DNA of 64,000 nucleotides from Brienomyrus brachyistius (lineage: Eukaryota; Chordata; Actinopteri; Osteoglossiformes; Mormyridae), in NCBI RefSeq assembly GCF_023856365.1, contig NC_064538.1:9721435-9785434 (forward strand), written 5' to 3'. Every line of letters begins with the position of its first letter. Positions within the stretch are counted from its first letter, which is position 1. Below are positions 11,389-21,263 of the stretch, in pieces. A program made the position numbers and the translations under genes. Below the pieces are notes generated by a model. It worked only from the letters and a program-made list of their open reading frames with translations. It did no database searches and was not told the DNA's origin.

Positions 11389-11788
11389 GCACTGTGGTCA
11401 TCGCGTTTGTGGTGTGCTGGCTGCCCTACCACACGAGACGGCTCATGTTCTGCTACGTCACTGAGTGGACAGAGTGAGTGCAGCAGATCAAATCGGTCAA
11501 GGTGCTCTTCACGAATACCTGTCCATAAATGACTTATTTTACATATGAAATATTCTAGGCCTGTGATGTTTTCTGTCCTGCCTTTTAGGTAAAAGGAGTC
11601 ATTCTGCAGGATTGTTTTCAGAAACAAACAAACCACATATGTCACAAGGAATGCTTGGAGCAGAGTGACACTGCAGATCGTAATGTGGTATTATTTTGCT
11701 CCACTGCTTTAGGAAGAACCCTTTGGGAGAATAATCAGTCAAACCCAAAGGTCAAGCAAGGTTACCATTTTAATCAGAAGTCTTGTAG

Positions 11789-12076
11789 TGTGACGATCGC
11801 GTTCGCGGGAAGCGGCGATCGTGCGGGCAGGCGGGAAAGGAGCAGGCAGACAGGCAAATACGGGGCAAAACTAGGGGTTTAATCAAGGGACTGGGAGAGG
11901 GAAACATCGAACGCCAACTAACATCAATGACAGACAAAGGACTCAGGTAAGAGACGGACTGAAATACACAGGACTGATTGAAAATAATCAGACACAGCTG
12001 GGTACAATCGGGAAAGAACACGTGGGTAATCCGGGGGGCGTGGCACACACGAGGATCGTACGAGCTGGGCGTGACA
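11789..12076 (-). mobile_element. Solo LTR of a gypsy element with 5-bp target duplication
   Basis: Read on the minus strand the element starts TGTCACGCCC and ends ATCGTCACA. It is flanked by perfect 5-bp direct repeats TGTAG at 11784-11788 and 12077-12081. The interior matches, in opposite orientation, the LTR at 15087-15372 (shared words include cacacagctgggta in inverse, cgatcgccgc and ttaataaaacccc-like). No internal sequence is present, so it is a solo LTR formed by LTR-LTR recombination. It lies in the last ntsr1 intron. Confidence 0.9.
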
Positions 12077-12081
12077 TGTAG

Positions 12082-13328
12082 GTAATTACACTGACTTTTC
12101 AGCTCCTGAGCAGATTGCAGCAATATGTACCAATGCGACAGTATGCTGAAGAGAGAGGGAATCACACACCGCTCATGTTTGAATGCTAGCAGACCCACAG
12201 ACATCGCTACGCAGTCACACGCCACCAATACATGATGCACTGCGGTAGGTCAGTTCGAATAAGGCAAAATGCAAAGCTATTTAGGGGAAGGAATTCACTC
12301 TCATTTTCAGTGGTGGATGTCAGATGAAATACTGCGAAATTCCTTCGACCTGTCCATCCATCTTATTACCAAGTTTTGGGTAAAGGGTTGCGGGTTAGTG
12401 TGTATATGATGTTTGAAGATCATCATCCATAGGTTACTTATTGAAAAACACACAAGTAACAAGCTAAAAAAAAGAGAAAAGAAGTACTTTGAGCACAGTC
12501 ATACTGTAGCATGTCTGGTGCCTAACTAAATCAATATTCCAATCTGACAGAAGCGCCGAATTTAAAAGGCTGTTAGTAATGGGATTTGGTCAGATTTTCC
12601 TAACTAAGAGTGTTGACTACATATGTTTCATTTTACAGTTGCCATGGTTTTTCAAATTTCATTCAGCTTTATAGATGATGGGGGGGAAAAAGTGTTCTTA
12701 ACTCGGACTAAATGAATGCATGCTTGTGAAGGCCGAAGGAAACTTGAGAGGAATTATATAAGATGTTTAATTTTTTACCACAAGTACACTGACTTAGCTT
12801 TTAATAATATAATAATACAGGTAAAGGCTGCTGATGAGAGTTACATAAAAGTGCATGATGTTCATATCCTGATTACACAAATGCACTAGCAAGGAACGCA
12901 ATAAGGAATGGCTTTTTTCCATTCTGCTGAGTTACGCTTGCTTGTTTGGCTGATGGATTTATCCAAAACAACTTTTTTAAACCGTAAAGTAAAGCTGAAT
13001 TTTTTTACTTTAGCAATTGAGGTTGTGTCATTTTCAAGGGTACTGTGGAGAGCCCTTTCAAACAGGACTCATTACAGACATCTCAGCTCCACTGTACTAC
13101 GGGCAATCAGCCGTGAGTTATAAACTTCCCATGCTTTTGGCACTAAGATCTTGTTCTGTAAAGCTCAATGTCATTGAAGCAGTTTTTCTGTTACTGAAAT
13201 ACTGAATGGATACAGTATTATTGCTGTCTATTACAGCACCTCATTGTGCTTATACTGACACGATAATTACATTGGTTTAATATACTCGGCTGGAAATATT
13301 GCTTTTACTGCATAAATGACCATATATT
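12082..13328. other. ntsr1 intron sequence, nothing recognised
   Basis: The sequence is AT-rich and without recognisable exons. A short CCATCCATC-like word near 12354 may be V-SINE tail debris. Confidence 0.4.
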
Positions 13329-13411
13329 TGTGACCCGTCGCCACGAAATGAGTCTTAAGTCGCACTGGTAGAACTGTACCCATAAGACTCATTTCGTGGT
13401 GATGGGACACA
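13329..13411. mobile_element. 83-bp palindromic MITE
   Basis: The two halves are near-perfect inverted complements: tgtgacccgtcgccacgaaa with gagtcttaagt on the left, and acttaagac-like/cataagactcatttcg with gatgggacaca on the right. The same 83-bp element occurs four more times, in the mdh2 array (26489, 27855, 29231, 30607). It has no coding capacity. Confidence 0.85.
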
Positions 13412-13604
13412 TTTTTCTAATTCTCTTAATCTTAAGAGTTAGAAAAGGATTGCGGCGTTTGTGGACTGAGGTCGTCAGAATCAGGAACTTCGTCAGAATC
13501 AGATTTATTGGCCAAGTATGTTAAATTACACAAGGAATTCAGTTCCAGCCAATGCTGTCCCACCAGCTAGACAGACAATGAACATATAATTTATACACAA
13601 CACA

Positions 13605-13680
13605 CAATCCATCCATCCATTTTCTGTACAGGGGGTCGGGAGTCTATCACAAAAGCTACGGGCGCAAGCCAGGAACAATG
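13605..13680 (-). mobile_element. V-SINE 3' fragment
   Basis: The stretch has atccatccatccattttc, then agggggtcgggagtctat and aagccaggaac. This is the 3' end of the same SINE family as 10251-10602, in the same orientation, truncated. Confidence 0.6.
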
Positions 13681-14337
13681 CACAACAATGCAATATACTG
13701 ATCATATACAACACAAGCACTATAAACACAGTGCAAACAACAATAATGAGCATCATATATGGGAATGAGATTGTGGTGTGTGACCATGGTATAATACAGT
13801 ATTTGTAGATGCAAGGCAGCTGACACAATCAAAAAAATTATTTAAAACCGTAAAAGTCCCTGTTGATGCCAATAAGTCTAGGAAACACTGCAGAGTCACT
13901 TTGATGGTCCTGGAAATTTGGGAAAGTAGCCAATCTTTCCTTGTACACACAAGGCTTGGAACTGTAATAAATAATGATAAAAAAAAAATCAATTAATGAG
14001 AAAAAATCACAGAGCTGTTGGAGACTAATCAGTAATTAGGAAAAGCGTTTTCTGGCAGTTACAGTATACGGTGTGTAACTAATGTTTCTACTATTATGTA
14101 AAAAAATAAACTAGACAAGTGGTTCTGTATAGACCTTCTGCATGGATTGATGGGATCAAGCAACATTCCCTTCCTGTCTCTTTTCTCCCACAGCAGCCTA
14201 TATGACTTCTACCACTACTTCTACATGGTGACAAACGTGCTGTTCTATGTCAGCTCTGTTATCAACCCCATCCTCTACAACCTGGTATCGGCAAACTACA
14301 GGCAGATCTTTTTCTCCATGGTAAATTACTTCTGCCG

Positions 14338-15372
14338 GTCCCCCTTCGACGCCTCGTCCCCCTGCCTCTGTCCCTCGTCCGGCGTCTCGTCGGGCTCCTG
14401 CAGGCCCCCCGACTCCGGCTCCTCGGTCCCCTACGGGGCCTCTACCTCCGGCCCTTCCCCGGACGTCGCCGCCTGCGGTGGCTCCCCCCTCCTTGGGACC
14501 TTCGCCGAGGGCCCCTCCGGCTTCCTCGTCCCCTTCCCCGGTGGCCCCTCCTGCTCCCTCCTCGGCCCCTGCCTTGGTCCCTCGCCCGGTCTCCTCGGCT
14601 CCTCCGGGGTCCCCTCCGGCTCCGGCCTCCCGGCCTCCTGCAGCCCCTCCGGCTGCCTCCCGTCGCGCGCTGGGTCTCCCTCGGGCTCCCCTCTGTTCCC
14701 CCTCCTTGTCTCCCTTCGCTCCTCCCTTTGTCCCTTCGGTCCTCTCTCCTCCTTCCGCCTTTGTCCCGCCTCTCTCTGCTCCCTCTGGCTCTGTTCCTCC
14801 TGTCTTTGCTACCCGTCCTCCTCTGTTCCCTTTGTTCCCTCCTGGTCCTTTTTTTCCTCCTGTTCCCGCTGTGTCCCCTTTCCTGGTTTGTCTTTCTGCC
14901 TTCCCTGTCCTTTGTCAGCTCCTGTCTCACGTCCTGTCGCTTGCCCTGTTTTGTGCCTCAGTCCTGTTTCCCGTCTCTCGTTGATGGTTCTGTTTTTTTT
15001 TGCTCCAGGTCCCGGTTCCCGTGTCCCGTCTGTCGCCTCCTCCCTGGCGTGCCCGGTGCAGCGCACCTTTGGGGGGGGGGGGGTTCTGTCATGCCCTGCT
15101 CGTCGGCTCCTCGTGTGTGCCACGCCCCCGGATTACCCACGTGTTCTTTCCCGATTTGTACCCAGCTGTGTCTGATTATTTTCAATCAGTCCTGTGTATT
15201 TCAGTCCGTGTCTTCCCTGAGTCCTTCGTCCGTCATTGATGTCAGTTGCCGTTCTATGTTCCCTGCCCCGGATCTCTTAATAAAACCCCTTGTCAGCCCT
15301 GAATTCGGCTTGTCTGCTCGTTCCTGCCTGCCGATCCGCACGATCGCCGCTTCGTCAGCCTGCGATCGTGAG
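14338..15372 (+). mobile_element. 5'-truncated 3' end of a Ty3/gypsy retrotransposon inside the ntsr1 coding exon
   Basis: The first 650 bp is C-rich and encodes a Pro/Ser/Ala-rich, low-complexity tail (for example APPAPSSAPALVPRPVSSAP in the third frame), as found after the integrase region in many fish gypsy elements. A G-run polypurine tract lies at 15071-15083, directly before the LTR, which starts TGTCATGCCC at 15087. The LTR contains cttaataaaacccc at about 15278 and ends near gcgatcgtga at 15370. No integrase or reverse transcriptase remains and there is no 5' LTR, so the copy is 5'-truncated or partly deleted. It sits between codons of ntsr1 in the same orientation, so its LTR polyadenylation signal could end receptor transcripts. 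Confidence 0.8.
15087..15372 (+). promoter_or_regulatory. LTR with polyadenylation signal in the ntsr1 last exon
   Basis: This LTR is the same family as 11789-12076 in inverted orientation. The aataaa at about 15279-15284 is in sense with ntsr1. The expected LTR end (cgatcgtcaca) is imperfect here, reading cgatcgtgagac, so the right boundary is uncertain by a few bases. Confidence 0.7.
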
Positions 15373-15477
15373 ACCTGTCACCAGAAGAAGCAGAGACAGG
15401 TCCTGACCAGATACTCCAATAGTACCTCCAGCAACCACACCTGCTCTACCAATGTTATCAAGGAGACTGTGTACTGA

Positions 15478-17189
15478 TCTCTGATTAGCTAATGCTAATT
15501 AATATCACCTGGCAAGCAAGGGAGGATCATGGCTACAGTAAAATCAAAGCAGCAGAATTAGTCTCAAACTGAATGTGCCAATAATGGTATTCGTTGTTTT
15601 TTTTCATCAGCCTTCAGGGAAAGGGGAAGGTAAGAGTCATTTTCATAATTGCCCAAAACGTTAGGCTGTATACACATACTCAGTGATCAAAATATTAATC
15701 TCATAGCTTGGTAATTATTTTCAGTTCAGGTGGCCTGTGAATTTTCTTGAGCAGAATTAAGAAAGAAGGACTTTCATTCTATATGCCATTCAGTTCTTTA
15801 TTTTAGCCTAATAACATAGCATCATGCTATATGTGTGTCTATTTAGAATGCCAAAAGGATAATCGTCCTACTCTCTTTGCGGCCAACAAATATTGACGTT
15901 TGGAAAATAATCCTAAAATTGTAGAAGGTTGCAAAAGGATTCCACTGTCCGTCAGCGTGACTCATCATTTTTGACATGCACAGAGCTGAAAGAGTACCAG
16001 CCTAACAGATCTGGATCCTGAGAACACAAAACAGCACCTTAGACTGCAAACAGAGTCCGTGTCACCTCTGAGAGTCTGAGAGCGGCAGGAAACAGCATGG
16101 ATGACAGCTACATTATTTCCTTGTTAGCTCAAAAGGGAGCAGGATGCCATGTTGGATATATCACTGTGTTGCAGAGGAAGCTTTGTCAGTCTTCACAGGT
16201 GCGTCACCCTTTAAGTGACATTCAGCATAAACCGTTCAGTACAAAAGTAAAAATCTGTTTTCCAAAACAGAAACACTGTGCCCAGTAGATAAAGAGAAAT
16301 TTTTCATTAAAAACTCCTCTGCAGACGGTTCTAAAGACGGCTGCATTTCCAGTCATGTGTGTTCGCGTCCATCCTAGGCTGTGAATGTTTTTCATCATCA
16401 TCCAGCTTGTTGATAGTGCATCATCCAAATGTCTCTCAATTCTATTTTTACAGACATCACAGCAAATCAATGTCCCATTACATTTTGCTATATGTGGTTT
16501 AAAGCACTGGAAGACTGTGCCCATTTCTTCTTTTATTCAGATTGCTGTAGCAAACCAGCCTCTTGAATTAACCAAACTGGGTCATAACACCGACTGAAAA
16601 ACAGCAATATGTTTTCTGTTTCATTTAAATTCTCCACTAAGTGAATAGAATATGGAGTACAGAATGAAACCAATGTCTTCAATCCCAATTCTTACACATA
16701 AATTCTTACACATTAATAATCATACATTTGTTTTTAATTTGTTTCATTCAGCATAATCCTACTGGGAAATACAAAAAGAGAATTTTTTTCATGAAAACAA
16801 TCATTTTAAAACCGTAATTACATGAGAACAGTATGTAACTCCACTTGCTACCATTTACACAAACTTTCATCTTTATCTCCACTTTGATAATTACACAAGA
16901 TTTATTCAGCATTAAATGACTCATATATCAAGAACCGTATTCACAGCATCTGCTACAGTATATGAGCAAAGTGTGATTACATCATTATTTCATGTGAAGG
17001 TGAATCTTCATTTTGCCACTCTGGTGAATTTGTATTTTGCTTTTTATGTGATTGCAGCGTTTGTTGTATTGAAGCTATTCTTGTGAAGTCACGTTGCTTG
17101 AATCTGTTATTGAAAAAAGGGATTGTAAATCTGAGCAAGAATTAAATATCTGCTATATATTTATTTATGGACAACTGAATGAGAACATG
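15478..17189. other. ntsr1 3' flank, no further gene recognised
   Basis: The stretch follows the TGA of the receptor C-terminus at 15475-15477. No clear AATAAA was seen soon after the stop. The sequence is AT-rich without recognised repeats. Open frames here have no family resemblance. Confidence 0.4.
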
Positions 17190-17191
17190 TA

Positions 17192-18751
17192 GACTGCTCA
17201 AAAGAATTAAAAGAACGCTTTGAAAACACATCAGATCTCAATGGGAAAAAAATCATACTGGATATATATGCCAATGTGGACTGGGTAATGTATTAGGAAT
17301 GAAAGGATGCCACACTGTTTGATGGAAATGAAATTTATCAACCTACAGAGGCTGAATTCAAAGACACCCTGAAAATCTAAGTGAAAGAAATTATGCGACA
17401 GGCCAGTCCATTTTGGAAAAATGTCATTACAGTAACTCAGAATCATAATCAGTAGGTTGTATGGTCCCCACGTGGTTGTATGCATGCCTGACAATGTCGA
17501 GGCATGGTCCTAATGAGACCACGGATGGTGTCCTGGGGGATCTCCTCCCAGATCTGGACCAGGGCATCCCTGAACTCCTGGACAGTCTGAGGTGCAACCT
17601 GCTGGTGTCAGATGGACCGAAACATAATGTCCCTATTATTCTATTATTCACTAGTCCCTGGTGTTCTATTGGATTTAGGTCAAGCGAGCATGGGGATCAG
17701 TCAATGGTATCAATTCCTTCATCCTCCAGAAACTGCTGGCATACTCTCCCCACATGAGGCCGGGCATTGTCGTGCAAAAGGAGGAGCCCAGGACCCTCTG
17801 CACCAACATAGGGTCTGACAATGGGTCCAAGGATTTCATCCCGATATCTAATGGCAGTCAAGGTGCCATAGTCTAGGCTGTAGAGGTCTGTGCGTCACTC
17901 CATTGATATGCCTCCCTAGACCATCACTGACCCACCACCGAACCGGTCATGCTGAACAATTTTACAGGCAGTATAACGTTCTCCACGGCTTCTCCAGACC
18001 CTTTCACGTCTGTCACATGTGCTCAGGGTGAACCTGCTCTCATCTGTGAAAAGCACAGGGTGCCAGTGGCAGACCTGCAAATTCTGGTGTTCTATGGCAA
18101 ATGCCAATCGAGCTCCATGGTGCTGGGCATTGAGCACAGGGCCCACTAGAGGACGTCAGACCCTCAGGCCACCCTCATGAAGTCTGTTTCTGATTGTTTG
18201 ATCAGAGACATTCACACCAGTGGCCTGCTGGAGGTAATTTTGTTGGTTCTGACAGTGCTCATCCTGTTCCTCGCATAAAATAGTACGTACCAGCCCTACT
18301 GATGGATCCAGCTCTCCTAGAGTAACTGTCTGTCTCCTGCAATCTCCTCCAAACCCTTAAGACTGTGCTGGGAGATACAGTAAACCTTCTGGCAATGGCA
18401 CATATTGATGCACCATCCTGGAGGGGTTGGACTACCTGTGCAACCTCCATAGGGTCCAGGTATCGCCTCATGCTACCAGGAGCCAAATGCAAAACTAGTG
18501 AAAAAACTGTCGGAAAAAGTGAGGAGTGAAAAATGTCAGTGGCCTCCAGCTGTTAAACCATTCCTGTTTTGGGGGCTGTGTCATTGTTTCCCCTCAAGTG
18601 CACCTGTTCTTAATTTCATTAACACCAAAGCGGCTGAAACTGATTAACAGCCCCCTCTGCTACTAAACTGACTAGATACATATCCCAGAAGTTTAATTGA
18701 CTTGATACTAGACTCTGATTAAAAAGAGTTCCTTTAACTTTCTGAGCAGTG
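17192..18751 (-). mobile_element. Decayed Tc1/mariner element
   Basis: The ends are inverted: gactgctcaaaagaattaaa at the left, and gactttctgagcagt-like at the right (cactgctcagaaagttaaag in reverse complement). TA dinucleotides flank them at 17190-17191 and 18752-18753. Between them lies a minus-strand transposase with stops and frameshifts. It belongs to a different Tc1 lineage from the element at 21264. Confidence 0.85.
17460..18492 (-). pseudogene. Tc1 transposase pseudogene
   Basis: From 18492 the minus strand encodes an N-terminal helix-turn-helix part: MRRYLDPMEVAQVVQPLQDG, then ICAIARRFTVSPSTVLRVWR. About 18146-17916 encodes the start of the catalytic core, PVLFTDESRFTLSTCDRRER, in which TDESRF carries the first catalytic aspartate, followed by VWRSRGERY. 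The frames are interrupted by stops and shifts and the C-terminal third (about 17460-17900) is badly eroded. A Tc1 transposase of about 340 aa would be needed for activity, so the copy is dead. Confidence 0.8.
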
Positions 18752-18849
18752 TATTCTGATATAAATAACATTCAATAAATAAATGTGTACATGGACATAC
18801 TTTTTGAGAGTAACGTGATTTTTGTGTTATTGCAATGGTCATACACATG

Positions 18850-18883
18850 CACGCACGCACACACACACACACACACACACACA
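18850..18883. repeat. (AC)n microsatellite
   Basis: A run of AC with a cacgcacg start. Confidence 0.9.
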
Positions 18884-19024
18884 GACGTGAACCTGCATGG
18901 CTTTGATGACCTTTTCAAAACTTCCAAGTGACTGATTAGTACCTGGCATTTAATTAAAAGTCATGGGGCTCAAATGACCACAACCAAGGTCAGCAGTATC
19001 AACTATTATCGCTCGTCTTTATAA

Positions 19025-19323
19025 GAATACTGGGTAACTCTTTACTTAAAGCTGTCATCTATAATGCAGTATAATGTTTGGTATAAAAAATAATAAAGCA
19101 TTACAACATCTTCCTTTGAGAGTCATAAGGCATTATAGTGTTGATTATAATACTTCATAAGCTCAAATGAAGCTCTCATTTATAATGCAGCACAGATATC
19201 TTCATAATGTATTATAATGGTCAGTATAATAATTAAGGATGCTTGGTACTTCATTATGAAGGCATAGTGCATTATAAATGAGTGCTTCATAAAGAAGTCA
19301 TAATGCATAATAATTTTATATTC

Positions 19324-19360
<37 letters not shown>

Positions 19361-19405
19361 CCATATTTATAATGCTTTATGAATGCATTATAATGTGTCA
19401 TGTGT
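19025..19405. repeat. Dispersed repeat rich in cattataatg palindromes, with (AT)n
   Basis: The stretch begins ggtaactctttacttaaag and contains many variants of cattataatg, cattataaatga and ttcataatg on both strands. An AT microsatellite is at 19328-19358. The style is that of a non-autonomous DNA repeat common in fish genomes. The boundaries are approximate. Confidence 0.55.
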
Positions 19406-20314
19406 TCATAGATTCTTATAGACATGGCATCAGTTCCCTCAGTTCCTACACTACTGAATAAGACATGAAAAACTAGAAAATAAAAAAGAAATATGAGCAG
19501 AATATATATAAAGGAAACATATTGTTCTGCATTGTGATTCATTGTTAAAGATGGCCAGAGATTTGCAGCTAAGCATTATGCTTTTCTCTATAACTGACAG
19601 GAGATGTACCATTGGAAGAAAACCTTGGAATAAGGAGGGTCAGAGTGACAGATGAGTTCACACACAAGCGCAGCTGCTCCAACCTCAGATCTAAATGAAA
19701 AACACAAAACCTGCAATTCTGCTAGCATAATTCCTGTTAGTACTTTCGTCATGCTGTTTAATGGCAGAAACAGTGTTCATTTTGCTTTAAAGAGCCACAT
19801 TTTATGCCCTGTGCATTACCACTCAGAAGTGTATTCGATACCAATTTGCAGTAAAGCACTTACAACAATTACATACTGGAATAAAGGTGTTTTCATGTAT
19901 TTCAGTAAAAATGAAAGCAAATATAATTACAGTGGTGAATATATCTTGCATTTCTGCAAGCTGTTCTGTGTGACCGAGGCTTTGGGGTAATGAAGATAAT
20001 GAAAAGCTGTGCCTGTAGTTTCTTGTCAGATGCTTACAGGCCATACAGTGCCGTCACTTTCAGTTCCGTCCTCGGAAAGTGACCTGTTGTGAGGGCCGCT
20101 TATGAGGTCACTTACTTCAAGGTCTGCTGTGATTTAGGGTGACTCTTTGGTGCCCAGACTACAGCTGGCCCAAGTAATGGAGCTAAAATGCAAATAAAAC
20201 ATCTCCAGTAGGAAGTTTTTACCACCTACACCTAACTTTAAATATTAAAAGGATATAAACCACTAAAAGAAAAAGAATCTAGGGAAATGATGCAATGTCA
20301 ATGCAGTTAATAAT
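19406..20314. other. Non-coding, nothing recognised
   Basis: No exon or repeat family was identified. Open frames here are short and lack similarity to known proteins. Confidence 0.4.
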
Positions 20315-20500
20315 GCTAATAGGATGACATAGTGGTTTGGTGCTTAGGCGTGCCTCACAAAGCCAGGTTCGTGGGTTTGATTTCTGCCTCTTGCTCTCTA
20401 TGTACAAATGGAATCTGAATAGTATCCCACTGTTTATGTAAATCTCCTTCAGTTTCCTCCCACAGTTCAAAAACATCTGGTCAAGAGGTGTCTCTAAATA
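20315..20500 (+). mobile_element. Degenerate V-SINE
   Basis: A tRNA-like head (gacatagtggtttggtgctt, then ggttcgtgggtttgatttctg) is followed by the central SINE words cagtttcctcccacag and ttcaaaaacat. It is diverged and truncated at the 3' end. Confidence 0.6.
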
Positions 20501-21261
20501 CAGTTACTGTAACTTGTGGCATGACGAGATGTGGTTGTCAGATAACAGAGAACCAGGGAAAGGGTATATACACAGCTGATGAGGTTTAAACAAGGAACAG
20601 GTGTGACCACTTAATAAACAAATTAGGACTGACATTAGGGTAGAAGACCGGATGTTCAGCAACATCTGCTGGCCAAACAGGTAGCTTCCTGTACTGGGCA
20701 AGCAATCAGTGAAAACTGATGTATAAATAAATAACTATAGAACTGTATTTGTATTGTATTCATATTTTGCTTGAGGATTAAAAATACAAAATACCACGTG
20801 AAATGCATTTGTTCCTAGGCCATTTTAAACTTAACATGGGAAAACCCCAAAAGAGTGGTGAATGCATAATATCACACAAGAGAAAGACACCCCTGGACAC
20901 CAAAGACCACTGGCGTGACTGAGAAACACCTCAGTAATTAAAGTGATTCATTAATGCAGCCAAAAATAGTTCATGTCATAGTTTACGCTAATACTTTCAC
21001 ACCCAAAAATTTATCTTCTAATAATACTTGCTAAATTATTCACAAGTAATATGTGTTTTGTGCCTACAGTAGTGCCTACAGGAGTGTGACACTGGGGGAA
21101 CAGAATTTGCTTTGGCGGTGGGGTGGGGGCAAATGCAATGTGTATTGTGACATTGCACTGGGCACATATACAATAGTCACATTGTGAAAGGATGGGAGCA
21201 AGATGTTACAATTATTTTGAATGATAAAGATTTCATCATTTAAAATTAGACATATCACAAC
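20501..21261. other. Non-coding, nothing recognised
   Basis: The stretch contains a G-rich run near 21112-21128 but no exon or repeat family I can name. Confidence 0.4.
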
Positions 21262-21263
21262 TA

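Larger units (their letters stand above)
11389..15477 (+). pseudogene. ntsr1: Neurotensin receptor 1, last two coding exons; final exon split by a retrotransposon
   Basis: NTSR1 is a Gq-coupled plasma-membrane receptor for neurotensin. Exon 11389-11473 (acceptor ccttgccag, donor gtgagt) encodes TM6: [19 protein letters not shown], with the CWLP motif. The last exon starts at 14194 after ctcccacag and encodes TM7: SLYDFYHYFYMVTN, then VINPILYNLVSANYRQIFF with NPxxY. After FSMVNYFCR (about 14337) similarity stops and gypsy sequence begins. The receptor C-terminus resumes after the LTR, at about 15373-15477, in another frame. It has YSNSTSSNHTCSTN and ends KETVY, like the SSNHTLSSN...RETLY end of mammalian NTSR1. 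Direct read-through of the first frame stops at 15173-15175 inside the LTR. The earlier exons are not in the window. The gene is either broken or makes an altered tail. An assembly or allele-specific event is also possible. Confidence 0.85.

Noticed and set aside
14442..14930. 162-codon Arg/Gly/Glu-rich frame on the minus strand
   Set aside because: Antisense shadow of the C-rich gypsy tail; composition alone keeps stops rare.
14478..14984. 168-codon proline/alanine/serine-rich frame as a host protein
   Set aside because: It matches the style of the low-complexity 3' coding tail of fish gypsy elements and leads directly into a polypurine tract and LTR.
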